A DNA stretch of 33,015 bases, taken from NCBI GenBank assembly GCA_913052345.1, contig CAJXDR010000030.1, forward strand, positions 1-33,015. The letters are read 5' to 3'. The position numbers and the translations under genes are program-made. Below are positions 1 through 7,674 of the stretch, one piece after another. This DNA is from UBA4421 sp002470275 (GTDB lineage Bacteria > Pseudomonadota > Gammaproteobacteria > Pseudomonadales > Azotimanducaceae). The notes below the pieces were generated by a model, which was given only the letters and a program-made list of their open reading frames with translations, made no database searches and was not told the origin of the DNA. How positions within the stretch are numbered: the first letter of the stretch is position 1; every line of letters starts with the position of its first letter.

Positions 1-892
1 TGAGAAGTTCGATCCTATCCGCCACCTGGTCTGTGATCGCGTCGAGGGCCTCCGTAGTGGTCGCCAACGCGAGCCTCAGGGCCAATGCTTCATCCAGATT
101 AGGGTCGGACGCTAGGGCGCTGGCGACGCGCCTTTCTACCCTGGCGATGATGCCGGCGGTGACTTGGGCGGCGGTATGAACTCTATGGGCCAGGGCTGCA
201 ATCCCCTCATCCTCCGCTGCCGAATGGACGATGTAGTCCGTGTAAAGGTCTATGAGTGAATCGTCGACCAGGTTTAAAGCCTCCATAAGGCGTTGATTGG
301 CCTGATGGAGGGCTTCAGTCGTTGATAGGACAGCGTCTTCCTCCATCAAACGGCTGCGCTCATTCTCCACCAAGGTGGTTAGGGGGCTCACGAAGACTTC
401 GACATCGGGCTGCAAGGGGTCGAAGAGGCCCGGTGGCGCTTTCAGCGTATAGCCGCCATCCGGGGGAATGATGCCCGTAGGGTTGTCGTCAGTGATCAAG
501 TCCGCATCAGTGGTCGTGCCTTCGACCGCCCGTACCACGATGGGATACTGGGCAAAGTGTTCTTCCAGCGCCTCAAGGATGAATTCACCGTCATTGCCCG
601 TGAATGTTCGGACTGAGTCCTCTTCATCCGAGCAGTCCCCATTTTCACTGATATCTAAACAAACCTCGGCGCTGCCCAGGTATCCGTCAGCAGCGCGGCC
701 TGTCAGGCGCAGGGGTTCTGGTTCCACCGCCACAGGGGGCGGTGCTGGAGCATTGGCTGGTGTTGACGACCCGCCGCCGCCGCAGGCCTGCAGTAAGAGT
801 GCGAGCTGAATTCCCAGGATCGCCAGGATCGAATGAACCAGGGCGCGAGCCACGGCACAACGCGGCGCTTGAAGTCGTGAACAATGACGCAT
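1..892 (-). CDS. Putative lipoprotein with EF-hand-like loop, C-terminus off the left edge
   Basis: The minus-strand frame starting with ATG at 892 stays open to the window edge (297 codons, no stop), so the gene is partial at its C-terminus. An AGGAG sits about 11 bases before the ATG. The N-terminus is a hydrophobic signal ending in LLLQAC, a lipobox with Cys37 as the predicted lipidated residue, followed by a Gly/Ser/Pro-rich tether (residues 38-60). Residues 80-91 (DISENGDCSDEE) look like an EF-hand or dockerin-type calcium loop, flanked by Cys78 and containing Cys87, which could form a disulfide. The rest is acidic and mostly helical, rich in Ala, Leu, Glu and Asp. Lipoproteins beginning this way are common in marine gammaproteobacteria and are usually unannotated. 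I do not recognise a specific family. It takes the place where purN often follows purM. Confidence 0.72.
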   Translation of the reverse strand, partial: MRHCSRLQAPRCAVARALVHSILAILGIQLALLLQACGGGGSSTPANAPAPPPVAVEPEPLRLTGRAADGYLGSAEVCLDISENGDCSDEEDSVRTFTGNDGEFILEALEEHFAQYPIVVRAVEGTTTDADLITDDNPTGIIPPDGGYTLKAPPGLFDPLQPDVEVFVSPLTTLVENERSRLMEEDAVLSTTEALHQANQRLMEALNLVDDSLIDLYTDYIVHSAAEDEGIAALAHRVHTAAQVTAGIIARVERRVASALASDPNLDEALALRLALATTTEALDAITDQVADRIELL

Positions 893-1230
893 GACGCTCT
901 AAACTCCTGTATCGAGCCTTCGTCTGGGGGGATTAAAGCTTGAATGCTCAGCGCCCAGAGAAGGGATCACATAAAAGGTGAGGAGGCAACGGTAAAGCGT
1001 TTTGGTCTCGGGCTGTAATGTTCGCTTGATAGTCGAAGGCGTTATCTAGATAGACGGCTATTACAGATTCGGAGCGAGGGCGGTCTGAGCAACGGCTACA
1101 GCGGTCGGTTAGCGCGACTCAGGACGTAGCCGAGGTCTGGCGGCCGTTCAGCGGGTGAGGGCTGATGCACGATGTTGGCAGCGCGCAATGGGTTTTCTTG
1201 CCTGGTCAGCGCGCGCGGAGCCGGTAGGGT
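893..1230. other. Intergenic region between purM and the lipoprotein gene
   Basis: This is 338 bases between two minus-strand genes. I see no convincing ORF, RNA gene or terminator with a T-tract. It should hold the promoter of the lipoprotein gene, but no clear -35/-10 pair stands out. Two GCGCGC blocks at roughly 1177 and 1210 could pair downstream of purM, but no T-run follows on the minus strand. Confidence 0.4.
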
Positions 1231-2310
1231 CTAGCGAATGATGATTTTGCCTGCTTCGGGGGTTGTCGCGCCCTCGACGATACGGCCTATCTCTACGGCA
1301 TTTTGTCCAGCGTCTGCCAGCAGGCCTATGGCCTCCTCCGCATGCTCTTGTGCAAGAATCAGCAGCATCCCCATGCCGCAGTTGAAGGTCGTCAGCATCT
1401 CCTGATCTGATATGTTGCCGACTTTCGCTAGCCAGCGAAAAATCTCCGGTCGGTCCCAGCTGTTTAAATCAATCTGAGCGGCAAGATTGTCATGCTTCAG
1501 GATGCGGGGCACATTTTCGTAGAATCCGCCGCCGGTGATATGCACCATGGCGTTGATCGGCAGGTGCTCCAACAGGAATCGAACCGGCCTAACGTAAATG
1601 CGCGTGGGTGCCATCAGGTCGTCCAGAAGCGCCACATTGGGGGGTGCCCCATGACGCTCAAGAACCTTGCGGATTAAGGAATAACCGTTGCTGTGCGGGC
1701 CGCTGCTAGGCAGGCCCAATATCCTGTCGCCGGCACACACTTTAGAGCCGTCAATGATTTTAGATTTTTCGACGACGCCAACGCAAAAACCGGCTAGGTC
1801 ATAATCTCCCTCGCTGTACATCCCAGGCATCTCGGCAGTCTCACCGCCGGCGAGGGTACAGCCAGCCAGCTCGCAGCCCTTGGCAATGCCTTGGATAACG
1901 CGCGCGGCGATATCGACATCCAGCTGGGCGGTAGCGTAGTAGTCGAGGAATAAAAAGGCTTCCGCCCCCGTGACCAGTACATCGTTGGCACACATGGCCA
2001 CCAGGTCCTGGCCCACATCGTCGTGCCGGTCGTAGTCGATGGCGAGCCGGAGTTTGGTGCCCACGCCGTCGGTACCTGTGACCAAAATGGGTTCCTGGTA
2101 GCCGCTAGGCAGTTGGGCGAGGGCGGCGAATCCGCCCAAGCCACCCAGCAGTTCGGGTCGGCGTGTGGCCTTGGCGGCAGGCGCGATGCGTGCCACCAGG
2201 TCTGCCCCAGCCTGGGTATCTACGCCAGCATCCTTATAGCTCAGTCCGGGTGGGGCGTCAGCCTCGGCGCCACTGGTCTTTACCGTTGTTGTTTGATCTG
2301 AATCAGGCAT
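1231..2310 (-). CDS. purM: Phosphoribosylformylglycinamidine cyclo-ligase (AIR synthetase)
   Basis: PurM makes aminoimidazole ribonucleotide from FGAM with ATP, the fifth step of de novo purine synthesis in the cytosol. The protein is 359 aa, slightly longer than the usual ~345 because of about 20 extra N-terminal residues before the conserved LSYKDAGVD. Family hallmarks seen are TGTDGVGTKL (substrate/ATP region), MCANDVLV, GGETAEMPGMY and GLPSSGPHSNGYSLIRK. A start nearer LSYKDAG is possible, but no better ribosome site is evident. The gene is divergent from the DUF2066-hda cluster, as in many Pseudomonas-like genomes. The usual downstream partner purN is not present on this side; a lipoprotein gene lies there instead. 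Confidence 0.96.
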   Translation of the reverse strand: MPDSDQTTTVKTSGAEADAPPGLSYKDAGVDTQAGADLVARIAPAAKATRRPELLGGLGGFAALAQLPSGYQEPILVTGTDGVGTKLRLAIDYDRHDDVGQDLVAMCANDVLVTGAEAFLFLDYYATAQLDVDIAARVIQGIAKGCELAGCTLAGGETAEMPGMYSEGDYDLAGFCVGVVEKSKIIDGSKVCAGDRILGLPSSGPHSNGYSLIRKVLERHGAPPNVALLDDLMAPTRIYVRPVRFLLEHLPINAMVHITGGGFYENVPRILKHDNLAAQIDLNSWDRPEIFRWLAKVGNISDQEMLTTFNCGMGMLLILAQEHAEEAIGLLADAGQNAVEIGRIVEGATTPEAGKIIIR

Positions 2311-2465
2311 GGGTATCCAATATAGCTTTCGCCCCCCAGTCTACCGTTGGATAGCATGGGAACGCACCCTGGCGTGTTGATTGTTGCGAAACTCGATCTG
2401 CCGCCCAGTTATTGAGGCGGCTGAGCGCGCAAGGTGTAGGCTCACTAGAAGCCACCGGCCCATGT

Positions 2466-2493
2466 CTCAAAGGGGTACAAATATACCCTTGAG
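2466..2493. promoter_or_regulatory. Inverted repeat in the purM/DUF2066 divergent region
   Basis: CTCAA-AG-GGGTA (2466-2477) pairs with TACCCTTGAG (2484-2493). This gives ten base pairs with a two-base bulge and a six-base loop CAAATA. It lies between two divergent genes, so it cannot be the terminator of an annotated gene. A TACACT at 2508-2513 could be the -10 of the DUF2066 operon, which would put the dyad over or just upstream of the -35. An operator or a leader hairpin is possible. No known regulator site is recognised. Confidence 0.35.
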
Positions 2494-2549
2494 ATTTTGA
2501 ATTTCGCTACACTTGAGCGCTAGGCAGGGTTGAAAACGGATCGTATGGC

Positions 2550-3713
2550 ATGAGAAGCGCGCTCGACATCGGAATGACATGTCACTGGGCAGGGTTGGGA
2601 CGCGTGATACTTGCCGTGAGTAGCCTCCTTTGGAGTGCTCCCGTACTTGCCGAGCGCGAGCGCAGCGATAATCTTTATGTGGTGACCAAGTCCGTTGCGG
2701 ACCAAGGCCTGGCCTCCCGTCAGGCCGCCGCGACCGAGGCATTGCTAGAGGTACTCACTCGGCTAACGGGCCTGTCCTCCATTCCCAGGAGTCCTGTCAT
2801 CGCCGAAGCCCTGGCGCGTCCAGACCAGTTTTACAGCAAGTTTGTTTATCTAGAAAAGCCGCGCCTGGCGAGTTCGGACCAGAGGGGAATGAGCCTAAGC
2901 TTTACCTTCGATCAACCGGCCATCGTATCCATGATGCGTGCCGCCAAGTTACCCATATGGTGGTCTTTTCGGCCCGCTACGCTGGTCTGGGTGGTGGTCG
3001 ATACGCCTGCGGGCCGCAACATCGTGACTTCTGGGGATCGGGGTCCGTTGGTCGATGCGCTGAATCGCGCAGCCCGAGAACGGGGGGTGACCCTGATGTT
3101 CCCGCTGATGGACTTAGAGGATGCTGTTCAGGTGGCGGCAGGGGATGTGTGGGGGAACTTTATCCGACCGCTAGCCGCGGCGAGCGAGCGGTACCAGGTG
3201 GAGCAATTTCTGGTGGGCCGCTTTAGCGTTCAGGAAATTATGGGCCAGCGGCTGTATTCTGGTGATTGGCAGCTTTTCCAGCGTCCGTTAGTGCCTGATG
3301 GGCCAAAGGTCTCGTTATCTATGTTGGTGCCGGGGGGGCAGCAGCGGTTAGACAATGCGGACTTAGAGCGAATGACGGCCCGGGCCGCAGATGCCGTAGC
3401 GCGAGGCATTGTGGATCGTGATCTGGTTTTCGCTCGGGAGGGCAAGACTCAGGCTTTTGAGGTCACTGGGGTGACCACTTTGCCAAGGTATAAGGCATTG
3501 CTCGACTACCTCGTCCAGCTGGAGTTCGTTGAGCATGTTTCGGTGACGGCCCTTCGCGGCCAAGCGCTGGATATTCAATTGATCACCTCTGCTGAACGTG
3601 TTCAGCTGTTACGGCTGCTCAACTTGGAGGGTAGATTGAGGTCAGCTGATGAACTGAGTGGGAGGGGTCAGGCAACGGCGCGACGTCTTGAGTGGCTGGG
3701 TGGTGATCCGTGA
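2550..3713 (+). CDS. DUF2066 domain periplasmic protein
   Basis: This 387-aa protein matches the DUF2066 family in its features: a signal peptide, then a domain opening with LYVVTKSVADQ and a repeated-Ala segment leading to LLEVLTRLTG, and later WWVVVDTP-like and LYSGDWQL segments. The signal peptide has a hydrophobic core (VILAVSSLLW) and a likely cleavage after APVLA. The family is widespread in gammaproteobacteria next to hda and purM and has no established function. ATG at 2574 (beginning MTCHW) is an alternative start giving a more compact signal peptide; neither start has a strong Shine-Dalgarno. It is the first gene of a run whose next gene starts inside its stop codon (GTGA overlap at 3710-3713), implying translational coupling. 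Confidence 0.85.
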   Translation: MRSALDIGMTCHWAGLGRVILAVSSLLWSAPVLAERERSDNLYVVTKSVADQGLASRQAAATEALLEVLTRLTGLSSIPRSPVIAEALARPDQFYSKFVYLEKPRLASSDQRGMSLSFTFDQPAIVSMMRAAKLPIWWSFRPATLVWVVVDTPAGRNIVTSGDRGPLVDALNRAARERGVTLMFPLMDLEDAVQVAAGDVWGNFIRPLAAASERYQVEQFLVGRFSVQEIMGQRLYSGDWQLFQRPLVPDGPKVSLSMLVPGGQQRLDNADLERMTARAADAVARGIVDRDLVFAREGKTQAFEVTGVTTLPRYKALLDYLVQLEFVEHVSVTALRGQALDIQLITSAERVQLLRLLNLEGRLRSADELSGRGQATARRLEWLGGDP

Positions 3714-4318
3714 AGTACTTGCCCAACTCTCTAAGCGCGATTCGCATTCTACTGGTCCTACCAACGGCTTGGCTGCTCTGGGCCGGAGATACTTTATCTG
3801 CCCTTGGATTGATGCTGGTGGCAGGCTGTACGGATGCCCTAGATGGTGCCTTGGCGCGTCGCTATGATTGGCAATCTGAACTCGGTGCCCTGATTGATCC
3901 CATAGCCGATAAGCTGCTGGTTGCCGCGATTTTTATCGTTTTTACGCTGAAGGGGGTGATTCCGCTCTGGCTGGTTGCATTGATTATCGGACGTGATCTG
4001 ATGATTGTTCTCGGTGCCTCGATCTATCGTATGTATATTGGTCAATTTGACGCGCGTCCAAGCGTTTTGAGTAAGATCAATACCGCGGCTCAAATCCTAG
4101 TGTTGTTGTTGCTCATGACAGCCCAACTGCGAGAGATGGATTTGTCCCTTCTGCTGACCTCTGAGGCCTACGTGTTTTGTGTCTTGATGTTGGCCGTTCT
4201 GAGTATCGCTTCCGGTCTTCACTACGCCCTCATTTGGTTCGCACGCTTTCGACTGGATCTGGCGCGGGTGCGAGAAGTCAACCCGCGGCCTGGTTCCGGA
4301 GACAGGGCGGATTCTTGA
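3710..4318 (+). CDS. CDP-alcohol phosphatidyltransferase family membrane protein
   Basis: The full CDP-alcohol phosphatidyltransferase motif DG-x2-AR-x8-G-x3-D-x3-D is present (DGALAR, then GALIDPIAD), so the metal-binding aspartates are intact. At 202 aa with about five to six hydrophobic helices it is the size of PgsA, the inner-membrane enzyme that makes phosphatidylglycerol phosphate from CDP-diacylglycerol. However, the canonical pgsA of gammaproteobacteria usually sits beside uvrC, so this copy by hda may be a paralog with another alcohol acceptor. The start is GTG, overlapping the DUF2066 stop (GTGA). The tail (after about residue 180) is hydrophilic and basic. The call to family is firm; the substrate is unknown. 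Confidence 0.88.
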   Translation: MKYLPNSLSAIRILLVLPTAWLLWAGDTLSALGLMLVAGCTDALDGALARRYDWQSELGALIDPIADKLLVAAIFIVFTLKGVIPLWLVALIIGRDLMIVLGASIYRMYIGQFDARPSVLSKINTAAQILVLLLLMTAQLREMDLSLLLTSEAYVFCVLMLAVLSIASGLHYALIWFARFRLDLARVREVNPRPGSGDRADS

Positions 4319-4335
4319 AAGTCGAGGGTGAACCA

Positions 4336-5046
4336 GTGGGTCAAACGATTCTGCCCATCGACCTGCCACACCAGCCGCGTCTGGGGAATTTCGTGGTTGG
4401 CGAAAATCAGGAGCTGTTGGGTCGGCTGGGCGAGCTGCAGCCTGGGTTTTCCGGTCTGTGGCTTTGCGGTGACCCCTCAAGCGGCAAAAGCCACCTGCTC
4501 CGCGCAGCGGTACAGCAACAGGTTCTCTCGGGGACTGAGGTATCAGAAGTTGGCTACCTGCGCTGCCAGACGCCGGAACAAACGACGAGCCAGCTCCTCA
4601 CGCTGGTTGACCACATGGGTCAGAATAACGATCTACATACTGTGGCGCTGGACGATATTCAGCACGTGATGGGAAATCGAGCGGCGGAAGAAGCGCTGCT
4701 CACCCTTTATCAGCAGGTCGTGGTAGCTCGCGGGAGGCTCTTGGTGAGCCATCGTCAGCCCGCATCCAATACGCGCTTTCTGCTTGCTGATTTAGATTCC
4801 AGAATGCGAGCGCTCGCCCATTATCGGGTGGTGCCGCTGGACGATGCGGGCAAGGCTAGGGTGCTGCGCTTGCGAGCGGAGGCCAGGGGGTATCATCTAC
4901 CCCACGGGGTGCTTGAGTATTGGCTCAGCAGAGGGCCGCGCGCTATGGACACCCTACTGTATGATCTTGAGCGCCTCGACCAGGCCTCTCTTCAGCATCA
5001 GCGGATGTTGACCATTCCCCTGCTGAAGCAGGTACTGGGATATTGA
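4336..5046 (+). CDS. hda: DnaA regulatory inactivator Hda
   Basis: Hda binds the beta sliding clamp and stimulates ATP hydrolysis by DnaA, preventing re-initiation of replication. I chose GTG at 4336, which follows GAGGG with a seven-base spacer and gives 236 aa, close to the 233-aa E. coli protein. TTG at 4315, overlapping the upstream stop as TTGA, is the alternative. The first residues contain QTILPI, matching the clamp-binding motif (QLSLPL in E. coli) expected at the Hda N-terminus. An AAA+ core follows: Walker A GDPSSGKSH, Walker B VALDDIQH, then the lid segment with LRLRAEARGYHLP and the C-terminal MDTLLYDLERLDQASL. Unlike E. coli Hda, the Walker A Lys is retained. A longer open frame reaches back to 4177 inside the previous gene but is not expected to be used. 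Confidence 0.93.
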   Translation: MGQTILPIDLPHQPRLGNFVVGENQELLGRLGELQPGFSGLWLCGDPSSGKSHLLRAAVQQQVLSGTEVSEVGYLRCQTPEQTTSQLLTLVDHMGQNNDLHTVALDDIQHVMGNRAAEEALLTLYQQVVVARGRLLVSHRQPASNTRFLLADLDSRMRALAHYRVVPLDDAGKARVLRLRAEARGYHLPHGVLEYWLSRGPRAMDTLLYDLERLDQASLQHQRMLTIPLLKQVLGY

Positions 5047-5071
5047 GCGCCCGAATTCACGGTGAAAAGAA

Positions 5072-6184
5072 TTGACAAAAAAACCAAATAACCACGTTGT
5101 ATTCGTCGGTGGCGGCAGTGCCGGTCATGTACTGCCAGCCCTGCCCGTCGCAGATTTACTGATAGCTCGCGGGGCTAAGGTGACCTTTATTGGCACTCGA
5201 TCCGGGCTGGAAGAGGGTTATGTTCAGGGGCGGGATGTTGAGTTCATTGGTATCTCCGCAGGCAAGCTCCGCCGCTATTTTGACTGGCAGAATATTTCTG
5301 ATCTCGGTCGAATTGTCCTGGCTTTGTTTCAGGCCCTGGGTATTTTCATGCGCCTTCGTCCTGCCGTGTTGGTTTCCAAGGGTGGTTTTGTATCCGTGCC
5401 TCCCGTGGTCGCCGCGCGATTGCTGGGTGTACCCGTTCTTGCCCACGAATCGGACCTTACGCCGGGGCTCGCCAATCGACTCTCCTTACCCTTTATCCGC
5501 ACCCTTTGCACCAGCTTTGCTGACACCAAGGTGAGCGGATTTCGCGGCCGGCTGGTCTGTACCGGAACGCCAATTCGCACCGCCCTGCTTCAGGGCCAGG
5601 CTCAGGTTGGTGCCGAGCGCTTTGGGCTGCCCAACAAAAAGCCGGTTTTGCTGGTAACGGGTGGCAGCTTGGGGGCTGAAAGCCTCAATACGCGTATCCG
5701 AGCTGCACTCCCCCAACTTACCGAGCGGTTTTATGTGGTACACGTCTGCGGCGTGGGCAAGATGGCACCCTTGGCGTCTCCCGACTATCAGCAGTTAGAG
5801 TTCGTGGACGAGGGTTGGGGCGACCTGCTGGCTGCTGCGGACTTGGTGGTTTCGCGAGCTGGCGCTAATGCGCTATTCGAGCTGATCGCCCTGAAAAAGC
5901 TCAACCTGCTGATTCCGCTGCCCGCTGCGGCCTCCCGGGGTGATCAAATCGAAAATGCTGGATATGCCCAGCGGCGGGGGTTCAGTGTGGTGCTAGATGA
6001 AGCCCAGGCCACCCCCGAGGCGCTTGTTGCTGCCCTGGATACCCTGCTTGCGGAAACCTCGCAGTATCGTCAGGCGCTCAACGCTGAAGCGGTAGGGGAC
6101 GCGGGTGCGGCGTTACTCGCGGAGCTGCTCGATTTGGCGGGCGACCGCCTGGCGCTGGCAGAGCGCGAGATCGAGCCTTCATAA
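5072..6184 (+). CDS. MurG-like UDP-GlcNAc glycosyltransferase, Firmicute-type
   Basis: A 370-aa GT28/GT-B protein related to MurG, which adds GlcNAc to lipid I on the inner face of the membrane. Visible motifs are GGGSAGHVLP (13-22, catalytic-site His19), SKGGFVSVPP (from 102), HESDLTPGLANR (from 125), VTGGSLGAESLN, SRAGANALFE (from 261) and ASRGDQIENA (287-296). The HESD..PGLAN and SRGDQ forms are those I associate with Bacillus/Clostridium MurG; E. coli-type MurG has HEQNAVAGLTN and a HKDRQQ segment. Typical gammaproteobacteria keep murG in the dcw cluster, so this is probably a second, transferred or ancient paralog. The start is TTG at 5072, 25 bases after hda, preceded by GGTGAAAAGAA. 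Its stop lies three bases from the stop of the convergent esterase gene. The acceptor lipid is unknown. Confidence 0.85.
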   Translation: MTKKPNNHVVFVGGGSAGHVLPALPVADLLIARGAKVTFIGTRSGLEEGYVQGRDVEFIGISAGKLRRYFDWQNISDLGRIVLALFQALGIFMRLRPAVLVSKGGFVSVPPVVAARLLGVPVLAHESDLTPGLANRLSLPFIRTLCTSFADTKVSGFRGRLVCTGTPIRTALLQGQAQVGAERFGLPNKKPVLLVTGGSLGAESLNTRIRAALPQLTERFYVVHVCGVGKMAPLASPDYQQLEFVDEGWGDLLAAADLVVSRAGANALFELIALKKLNLLIPLPAAASRGDQIENAGYAQRRGFSVVLDEAQATPEALVAALDTLLAETSQYRQALNAEAVGDAGAALLAELLDLAGDRLALAEREIEPS

Positions 6185-6187
6185 ACG

Positions 6188-7297
6188 CTACAGTCGGGAG
6201 AAGAACGTCCAGATCAGCTCTGATGCGTTGATGCCAGATTCATCGACCATGGGTTTTTTCTTAAACGCGGCGTCCGGAACGTTGCCTGGCCAGATGTGGT
6301 CATGATCCTCAATTCGGTAGTAGTGTATCTCCGCGCCTGAGCTGCTTCCCGCTCCATTGGGCCGATAGGTGGTCAGGGCTGTGTTTTGGGTGACCTGGGC
6401 CGTTTCCTTCGTTACGGACGGGTTAAGGCTGGCAAAAAACTCGACGATCGCTTCTGCTCCAGGTGCGGCCGGCCCCTTGCCCTTCTTGCTCTCGCCCTCT
6501 ATCGGCACCATGACATCGTCCGCCCCATGAATATGAACAATGGGCAGGGGCCTATCCGGCGCACAGCGATTTAGGACATCCCTGTTAATCAATCCCGCAA
6601 CCACGGCGGCCCCTTTGAAAACCTCGTTTGCTTGGCACATCAGGGTGTAGCTCATATAGCCGCCATTGGAGAAGCCGGCGACGAAGGTGCGTTCTGGGTT
6701 CACCTGCTGTTCTTGCTGCACAACGTTGACCAACGCCGACAGAAATTCAACGTCACTTTGGCCATCGAATGATGCGTCAGCATTGTCATCATTCCAGCGG
6801 GCGATGCGGGTGGACAGCATGCCGTCATGGCAGTCGATTTCCATCCCGTTTGCGATAAAGCTCTCTCCGTCCTTGCAGCTCTGGGCGTCCTTACCCAACC
6901 AAGCGAGGCTGACATCCTTTTTCTTGCCGCGTTTCTTCTCGCCGCGCTTTTTCTCGCTACTTTTGCCGGCGGACTTTTTATCTCCACCGCTGAGGACGAT
7001 AAGCTTATCGTGGGATTGGGGATACAGGGCGAGAAAACCATGCCGGTCTGCCAGCTTATTAAAGCCTGCGCCGTAGGACCACGTGCTGGATGAATTCATG
7101 CCGTGCAGAACCACCACCAACGGCGCGTTGGGCGCCAGGTTCTCTGGGCGGTACATCTTGTAGGTCCGCTGGATGCCGTCGTGAACAAATATGTGGTCTC
7201 CGCCGACCTTCATGTCGGCAGATGTGTCTTGGTTAGCCATGGTCGTCAAGGCCAGTAGCGGCAAACACACCATGGCAATAAGTCTGGTCCACTGCAT
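6188..7297 (-). CDS. Secreted PHB depolymerase/LpqC-family esterase
   Basis: The protein is a 369-aa alpha/beta hydrolase with a signal peptide (MQWTRLIAMVCLPLLALTTMA, cleavage near A21). ATG at 7297 is chosen because GGAG lies seven bases upstream; an in-frame ATG at 7357 would bury the signal. It has the oxyanion region VVVLHGMNSSS, the nucleophile elbow GFSNGG (Ser210), an acid in HGADD (Asp260/261) and a catalytic His in HDHIWPG (His334). The family hydrolyses polyhydroxybutyrate oligomers, feruloyl esters or similar short esters; the exact substrate cannot be read from sequence. Odd points are a Lys/Glu/Gly-rich insertion at about residues 101-128 and a second small Lys/Gly/Pro-rich insert after the Asp. 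Several Cys residues (AQSCKDG, EIDCHDG, LMCQA, NRCAPD) may form disulfides in the periplasm or outside. Confidence 0.85.
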   Translation of the reverse strand: MQWTRLIAMVCLPLLALTTMANQDTSADMKVGGDHIFVHDGIQRTYKMYRPENLAPNAPLVVVLHGMNSSSTWSYGAGFNKLADRHGFLALYPQSHDKLIVLSGGDKKSAGKSSEKKRGEKKRGKKKDVSLAWLGKDAQSCKDGESFIANGMEIDCHDGMLSTRIARWNDDNADASFDGQSDVEFLSALVNVVQQEQQVNPERTFVAGFSNGGYMSYTLMCQANEVFKGAAVVAGLINRDVLNRCAPDRPLPIVHIHGADDVMVPIEGESKKGKGPAAPGAEAIVEFFASLNPSVTKETAQVTQNTALTTYRPNGAGSSSGAEIHYYRIEDHDHIWPGNVPDAAFKKKPMVDESGINASELIWTFFSRL

Positions 7298-7674
7298 AGG
7301 GTTGTCTCCAGCAAAAGATAGGCAAAGACCATAGCGACAGATCACATTGACAACCATGCTAGCCCGCGGCGACTTACCCCATTTTTTTTAATTGAGTGCG
7401 TTTGATTTGGCGGTTTTGTTGGACGACCCACATAAGGGCCCTCCCGGTGCTGATCCCAGGCGTTTAGCGATGATCAGCGACGGATGCCTCTCATGCTTGC
7501 GCGACGGCCTCAGTACAGAGTGGGTAGGCTACCCGCGAGGCAAAAGCCCCATAGTCAACAAAAAATGGCCCTCGATTAGCGCACCAGCTGGGGCACTATC
7601 TTGACATCGTTCCTACCGCACCCTAACGTCCGGCGCTTCCAATCCGCCCATATCCAAGGACTACAGGATTCAGT
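7298..7674. other. Divergent intergenic region, esterase and serA
   Basis: These 377 bases separate the divergent esterase and serA genes. They hold the likely serA promoter at 7601-7629 and a run of eight T at about 7382-7389. Small frames of about 65-70 codons occur on the plus strand but show no recognisable protein or ribosome site. I see no riboswitch I can name. Confidence 0.4.
7601..7629 (+). promoter_or_regulatory. Candidate sigma70 promoter of serA
   Basis: A perfect -35 TTGACA (7601-7606) is followed after exactly 17 bases by TAACGT (7624-7629), a partial -10 (T, A and final T conserved). Transcription would start near 7636, leaving a leader of about 40 bases before the serA ATG. 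Confidence 0.5.

Noticed and set aside
468..809. Plus-strand open frame of 113 codons
   Set aside because: It is Ser/Pro/Gly-rich and lies antisense to the lipoprotein gene, which has a signal peptide and lipobox.
4177..4335. N-terminal extension of hda
   Set aside because: It overlaps the phosphatidyltransferase gene and has no Hda-like sequence; the ribosome site and clamp motif fit 4336.
7381..7391. Run of T before serA
   Set aside because: No GC-rich hairpin precedes it and no plus-strand gene ends there.
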